Of a stretch of 18,859 bases of DNA, positions 15,573 to 18,859 are shown piece after piece. The DNA lies in the NCBI GenBank assembly GCA_023091735.1, contig JALKBU010000992.1, positions 1-18,859 on the forward strand, written 5' to 3'. Source of the DNA: Trichomonas tenax. Taxonomy: Eukaryota; Parabasalia; Trichomonadida; Trichomonadidae. The notes beneath the pieces are model-generated. The model ran no database searches, was not told the DNA's origin, and worked only from the letters and a program-made list of their open reading frames with translations. Within the stretch, counting starts at the first letter, position 1. Each line of letters opens with the position of its first letter. The translations under genes and the position numbers were made by a program.

Positions 15573-15746
15573 CGGGATATTAGTGACAAACTTTTTTATT
15601 TCATTGTTAAGTAGACATAAAAATGTTTCATGTTCTATAATATAACTTCTGTAAAAATCATAATTTTTGACACGAAATTGAGAATCGGGGAAAGCCTATC
15701 GTTTACACCTATACTATGAGCTTAATTCCAAAGTTTTAGGACCTTA

Positions 15747-16733
15747 TCAGTAAATAATTAAATCTTCATTTGGAATTTTTGGCTTCTGTTTGATATCAAT
15801 GATGCATGATTCAGAAATTGGTATATTGATTGTTCTGACACCATTCTTGTAGTTCTGTGAAGTATGAATCACAATGTTATCTTTCAAACATTCAGCTTGT
15901 GACATAGATTGGAACATTTGGTATAAATCTCCAAGCTTTTTTGTAATATTTTCATCTCGTGGTCTCTTTTTGAGTGACTTTGCTGTTGAATTAAACAAAG
16001 TTATTTTTTGATCACTTGATAGTTTGAGTATGTGGCACATTAGAAGCCAAGATTGCTTAGATTCACTGAAATATACAAAACCGATGAATGAATAGAAACA
16101 TCCATCGATATTTGTAATGATTTTCGACATATATGCTTCTAACAGCATTGTTGAATCACCTAAAACTCTTGATATGTACTTATCTATATCAACAGACTTG
16201 AAATGAGGATTCCATTCTGCATCAAAACTAATGATTTTTAAGCTCGAAACTGCGCTAGCTATTAAAGAGGCCGAATTGCTGGTAATTATTAACGAAGTAT
16301 GTGGATCCCAGTTAAATGTATTGCTGTTTGACGGAAATGAGAAATTAATAATTTTTCTATTTTTCAATATTATCGAGAAATAGGCAAAAATGTTCTGCTC
16401 ATCTGGAACATAGCCTATTATTATATAATCTATTGTATGATTGCCTATTTCGATTAATTTCAGAATCATTCCGCTATCAACAATGTTTAGAAAGCCATCT
16501 TGAGAAAATAACGGCAACGATTCGTAACTGCTCGACAAGGTAAAGTTGAAACAATTGATTTCGTGGATATTTAATCTGAATTCGGAATATGAATCATAAA
16601 TTGTTTGTTTTATAAGAAATATTTTCATTCCCGATCTACTGACACCAAGTATTGATGTTCCTTTCGGCTGTTCAAGCTGCTGCAATATAAAGTCAATTGG
16701 GATTGCAATCTTTTTCTTTGCATTCTTGAACAT
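15747..16733 (-). CDS. Unrecognised protein, 328 aa
   Basis: Not a family I recognise. The length and gene-like composition argue for a real gene. The first in-frame ATG is at 16733 (MFKNAKKKIAIPIDFILQQ), with an in-frame stop further upstream. The first 200 residues alternate short hydrophobic strands with polar turns (SILGVSRSGMKIFLI, FLNIVDSGMILKLIEIG, YIIIGYVPDEQNIFAYFSII, TSLIITSNSASLI). This pattern fits a beta-propeller or related beta fold, although no WD or Kelch signature is visible. Residues about 245-265 carry a basic cluster (KSLKKRPRDENITKK) that could be a nuclear signal. There is no signal peptide in this frame. An overlapping frame starting at 16825 opens with a hydrophobic stretch (MLKSLLFWLLILGYS), so an upstream start joined by a one-base shift cannot be excluded. 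No initiator is seen. The stop is TGA, with TAAA on the minus strand 9 nt later. Confidence 0.75.
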   Translation of the reverse strand: MFKNAKKKIAIPIDFILQQLEQPKGTSILGVSRSGMKIFLIKQTIYDSYSEFRLNIHEINCFNFTLSSSYESLPLFSQDGFLNIVDSGMILKLIEIGNHTIDYIIIGYVPDEQNIFAYFSIILKNRKIINFSFPSNSNTFNWDPHTSLIITSNSASLIASAVSSLKIISFDAEWNPHFKSVDIDKYISRVLGDSTMLLEAYMSKIITNIDGCFYSFIGFVYFSESKQSWLLMCHILKLSSDQKITLFNSTAKSLKKRPRDENITKKLGDLYQMFQSMSQAECLKDNIVIHTSQNYKNGVRTINIPISESCIIDIKQKPKIPNEDLIIY

Positions 16734-18025
16734 ATAATAGACATAAAATGCATCATATCCATAAAAGTTTGTAAGAAATTACTATATCCAAGTATTAATA
16801 ACCAAAATAACAAAGATTTTAGCATAAATCTTTCAATTTGAACATTGTATTATATATAACTCACTAATATTTTAGGATTTTAATCAGCACTATGTAGATA
16901 TTCATCTCTATGATCTATTCCTAATCATATGATTAACATTTTTTTGGAATCTAAAACATGAAATTTCGTGTTACGCTTCTCAAAACCTAGTTAATTTGTG
17001 ATGTAAATTATGGTTCCAGGTATAAGAAGCCATAATTCATTAATATTGTTGTGATATATTGAAAATTTAGGATGTAAATAAAGTAAACAACAAATTTACA
17101 CATGTAAAATGCTTAATTTTTCGCATATTGCATATCTATAAGCAGCAAAAAACACATAAATCATTTCTAATTCAAAAATCATTTATGTATGATAATCGGT
17201 GTGTTTTAGTTGACGAATGACCTACCTATGGTCTAGAAACAATTACCTAAATTAACAGACAGTCGACAAATGAAATCAATTCTCCTCTAAATATTTCAAA
17301 GTTATAAACTTGGACATAATAACAGCTCTAATAGATTAATCAAATACACAATGAAAATCGGGAGTTTTATATTGTTCATTGAATCGGTAAATTTTTCATT
17401 TCTGAATAAACACGAGTAATCAATGCGATAGCTCCAGATATATGTGGAAATAACATATTTGAGCTCACAAAGACACGAGTCAATGTGAAATATCCTGCGG
17501 AACATTTATTGTTAATTTTGCAAATTTCTATTACAAATTATGCTGCACTTACACTATAGTAATCAAAAACACAATCGAAAGAATCAGATTACTAAGATAT
17601 TAATCTTCAGTTAGTATTTATCTCGATTTCTCGGTAAAAATGATCAAGGACTTCATTACCATGCATCGGTAAAATTGTCATATGACTATTTGTCAGGATA
17701 ATTACCAAAATTTTTATTCAAATTTGGTTAAACTCAATAATCTCAATGATTTTACATGCTTTTTCTTCTGAATTTGATTATTGATAGACGCATCACTAAT
17801 GCTACATCATTGCGGTGTCCTTATTATCATGATACAGAAAAACAATAAAATTATATAGAGGAAATCACATATAACAGCTAACATAACAATGGTTGTGCAA
17901 CTAATTATAAAATCTCTGATAGAAAAGGTTCAAAAGCTGTTATTTCAAAAAAGGTTCTTAAAAATCTTTGTAAAAATTTTTGATTGACCCAAAATTTTTG
18001 ACGTTTTTGAATAGAATTTTGGCCT
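16734..18025. other. Gene-free stretch
   Basis: No supported gene. Weak palindromes lie at 17155-17187 (CATAAATCATTT against a near-complement, flanked by AAAACACA / TGTGTTTT). An ACATGTAAA word at about 17100 may be a repeat relic. A 36-codon minus-strand frame ending at 17607 (with MTILPMHGNEVLDHFYREIE) looks more gene-like than its surroundings and may be a decayed fragment. A 67-codon minus frame (17302-17505) shows nothing of note. Confidence 0.4.
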
Positions 18026-18030
18026 TCATT
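18026..18030 (+). promoter_or_regulatory. Possible initiator of the PX gene
   Basis: TCATT with A18028 gives a 40-nt leader to the ATG at 18068, longer than is typical. No closer TCAYW is visible. Confidence 0.25.
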
Positions 18031-18067
18031 TCAAACGTATTTTTATATTATTATTTTTACTTAAGTG

Positions 18068-18487
18068 ATGACTTATGTTAGTATTATGACTCTCAGCCAG
18101 AGCAAGAAGAGCCAGCTACATCAGTCTGCTTGTTCACAGCCTTTCTACATACATATCGAATCATTTTACATTGATAATGATTCTAATGTCACTTATTATG
18201 TGATTCAGGTGGGAATTAAAGTCGAAAATGAAGTGCAAGTGAAGAACATATCTTTGAGATACTCAGAGTTAGAGAAATTAAACAGAGAATTGCATATTCA
18301 ATTTCCAAATAACACAGAATTTGCACCATTCCCGCCAAAGAAGTATATATTCAATACAAGCATTAACTTCTTGAAGAAGAGATTAGAGGATTTGCAGGCA
18401 TATCTTTCTGCTTTAACAAAAATTCCTCATATCTTGGAAAGCCAGGAGTTTAGGAACTTATTCCAAATAGGAGGTGACTCCAATTGA
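18068..18487 (+). CDS. Small PX-domain (sorting-nexin-like) protein
   Basis: About 139 residues. The first ATG is at 18068; an in-frame ATG at 18086 would remove six residues. After a polar Ser/Gln leader, residues 25-135 form a nearly complete PX (phox homology) domain: strands FYIHIESFY and TYYVIQVGIKV; the phosphoinositide-contact motif RYS (Arg64-Tyr65-Ser66) in LRYSELEKLNREL; the proline loop with FPPKK (Pro89-Pro90-Lys91); and a final helical part with Arg105 in LKKRLEDLQAYLSAL, ending FRNLFQIG. Arg64, Tyr65, Lys91 and Arg105 correspond to the residues that hold PtdIns3P in p40phox-type PX domains, so binding to endosomal PtdIns3P is likely. There is no BAR, SH3 or membrane segment, so it resembles the small SNX3-type nexins that act in endosomal sorting. 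Confidence 0.9.
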   Translation: MTYVSIMTLSQSKKSQLHQSACSQPFYIHIESFYIDNDSNVTYYVIQVGIKVENEVQVKNISLRYSELEKLNRELHIQFPNNTEFAPFPPKKYIFNTSINFLKKRLEDLQAYLSALTKIPHILESQEFRNLFQIGGDSN

Positions 18488-18684
18488 ATAGATTTCCTGT
18501 CCCTCTATATTATATATTTGTATATTATTGTTTATTAAAAGATATTATATTGCATGAATTCGGCTGATTTTTTCATGAACTGATGATAGAGCATCAACAA
18601 GAAACATGTGTATAAACAGTTATCACCGAATAAACCGTGGATGGTTATAAATTATAGGAATGTTTGTGAAGATTTTGAATTTTT
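18488..18684. other. Spacer downstream of the PX gene
   Basis: The first TAAA is about 48 nt after the stop (near 18536). Otherwise AT-rich and featureless. Confidence 0.35.
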
Positions 18685-18859
18685 GTCATGTAAAATAAAT
18701 TTTGTCTTGTAATATCTGATCTTAAAAAATATCCGGGACTGGGACAAAATAGAACAACGTGCTTTTCTGACATGTAAATTATGTTTGACATATAGAGTCA
18801 GAATGTCAAATATAAAGGAAAGTGACGTGTTTGCGCGGGAAAAATGGAAAAGTGTCAAT
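18685..18859 (-). repeat. Dispersed repeat, inverted terminal copy
   Basis: Read on the minus strand from 18859, this carries the same words as copy 1 at 230-385: CCCGCGCAAA (18839-18830), GTCACTTT, TTTACATGTC (18778-18769), TTTTGTCC then CCCGGATATTTTTT (about 18749-18725), and TTTACATGAC (18694-18685). Spacing differs from copy 1, so both are diverged. The repeat appears to run off the end of the window. Confidence 0.55.

Noticed and set aside
1..18859. Spliceosomal introns (trichomonad-type 5' GTATGT and 3' ACTAACACACAG)
   Set aside because: No such 3' motif was seen, and the intact genes are single open frames.

Overview
The window looks like nuclear DNA of a parabasalid protist, most likely a trichomonad close to Trichomonas. 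It is AT-rich. The genes appear intronless and use the standard code with TAA, TAG and TGA all as stops. Several start codons sit 6-20 nt downstream of a match to the trichomonad initiator TCAYW. Several stop codons are TAAA or lie next to TAAA, the trichomonad polyadenylation signal. Nothing bacterial (ribosome binding sites, operons) is seen, and I found no rRNA, tRNA or CRISPR. The species call is inference.

Layout: 1-820 is gene-free and holds a copy of a dispersed repeat. 835-1309 looks like a frameshifted gene remnant. 1565-4309 encodes a large coiled-coil protein. 4310-5621 is gene-free and ends in a degenerate C-run array. 5634-6074 and 6330-6905 are two unrecognised low-complexity proteins separated by six copies of a 26-27 bp tandem repeat. 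The second appears cut short, because gene-like sequence continues past its stop to 7105. 7350-9497 is a leucine-rich-repeat protein with a CARMIL-like front end. 9498-12854 has no intact gene but carries several long inverted repeats and a degenerate coding remnant. 12863-13645 (coiled coil) and 13705-14748 (minus strand, a CK1-family kinase with a CaaX-like tail) converge tail to tail. 14749-15746 is gene-poor and palindrome-rich. 15747-16733 (minus) is an unrecognised protein. 18068-18487 is a small PX-domain protein. The window ends in an inverted, diverged copy of the repeat at its start.

The genes do not form a pathway. The recognisable ones (PX domain, CARMIL-like LRR, putatively lipidated CK1 kinase, coiled coils) fit the membrane-traffic, cytoskeleton and signalling families that are expanded in trichomonads. 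I found no convincing new biological system. The most interesting signals are the kinase tail, the broken low-complexity gene pair with its tandem-repeat spacer, and the family of near-perfect hairpins between 11.0 and 12.7 kb.
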